Positions 12,118-12,141 of a stretch of 12,141 nucleotides of DNA are shown piece by piece. A program made the translations under genes and the position numbers. The stretch is from Thermofilaceae archaeon (GTDB lineage: Archaea; Thermoproteota; Thermoprotei; Thermofilales; Thermofilaceae): assembly GCA_027017025.1 (NCBI GenBank), contig JALURH010000121.1, positions 1 through 12,141 on the forward strand, in the 5' to 3' direction. The notes under the pieces are model-generated. The model ran no database searches. It saw nothing but the letters and a program-made list of their open reading frames with translations, and was not told the origin of the DNA. How positions within the stretch are numbered: position 1 is the first letter of the stretch; the number at the start of each line of letters is the position of its first letter.

Positions 12118-12141
12118 TATTCAAGACACTTAAACGAGAAA

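Noticed and set aside
1..12141. tRNA genes, CRISPR arrays, transposase genes or insertion sequence ends
   Set aside because: No T-loop/acceptor pairs, regularly spaced repeats, transposase motifs or target-site duplications were seen on either strand.

Overview
The window looks like a piece of a hyperthermophilic crenarchaeal (Thermoproteota) chromosome, most likely Desulfurococcales-like. The genome is A+T-rich and tightly packed. Arg codons are mostly AGG/AGA. TATA boxes lie about 26-29 bp before start codons, which points to leaderless mRNAs, while internal genes carry GGAGGTGA-type ribosome binding sites. Transcription units end in oligo-T runs. The genus cannot be fixed from sequence alone.

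Positions 1-606 hold no gene. They contain unusually G+C-rich sequence with long nested inverted repeats, best explained as one or two structured noncoding RNAs that I cannot assign to a known family. A second multi-branched inverted-repeat element of the same style fills 11944-12117 at the other end.

Positions 607-4531 form a lipoate module. On the minus strand are a two-domain HTH regulator, a lipoate-protein ligase catalytic subunit (LplA) and its separately encoded accessory domain (LplB). Divergently, on the plus strand, two overlapping radical SAM genes match the archaeal two-protein lipoyl synthase LipS1/LipS2. Together these could attach octanoate or lipoate to a carrier protein and then insert the two sulfurs. 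A perfect 16-bp palindrome (TTTACTCTAGAGTAAA) next to the regulator start is a good candidate for its operator, so the regulator may be an undescribed lipoate-pathway regulator.

Positions 4502-7284 hold single genes: a flavodoxin-fold FMN/iron-sulfur-type oxidoreductase, the nucleotidase SurE, a small protein with two copies of a four-cysteine motif, and a thymidylate kinase fused to an N-terminal zinc ribbon. Convergent neighbours overlap at their 3' ends.

Positions 7398-10946 encode an ABC uptake system of the carbohydrate (MalEFG-like) type. A membrane-anchored solute-binding protein is divergent from two permeases, and no ATPase gene is present. An integral-membrane protein with an HExxH motif follows at 11026-11883.
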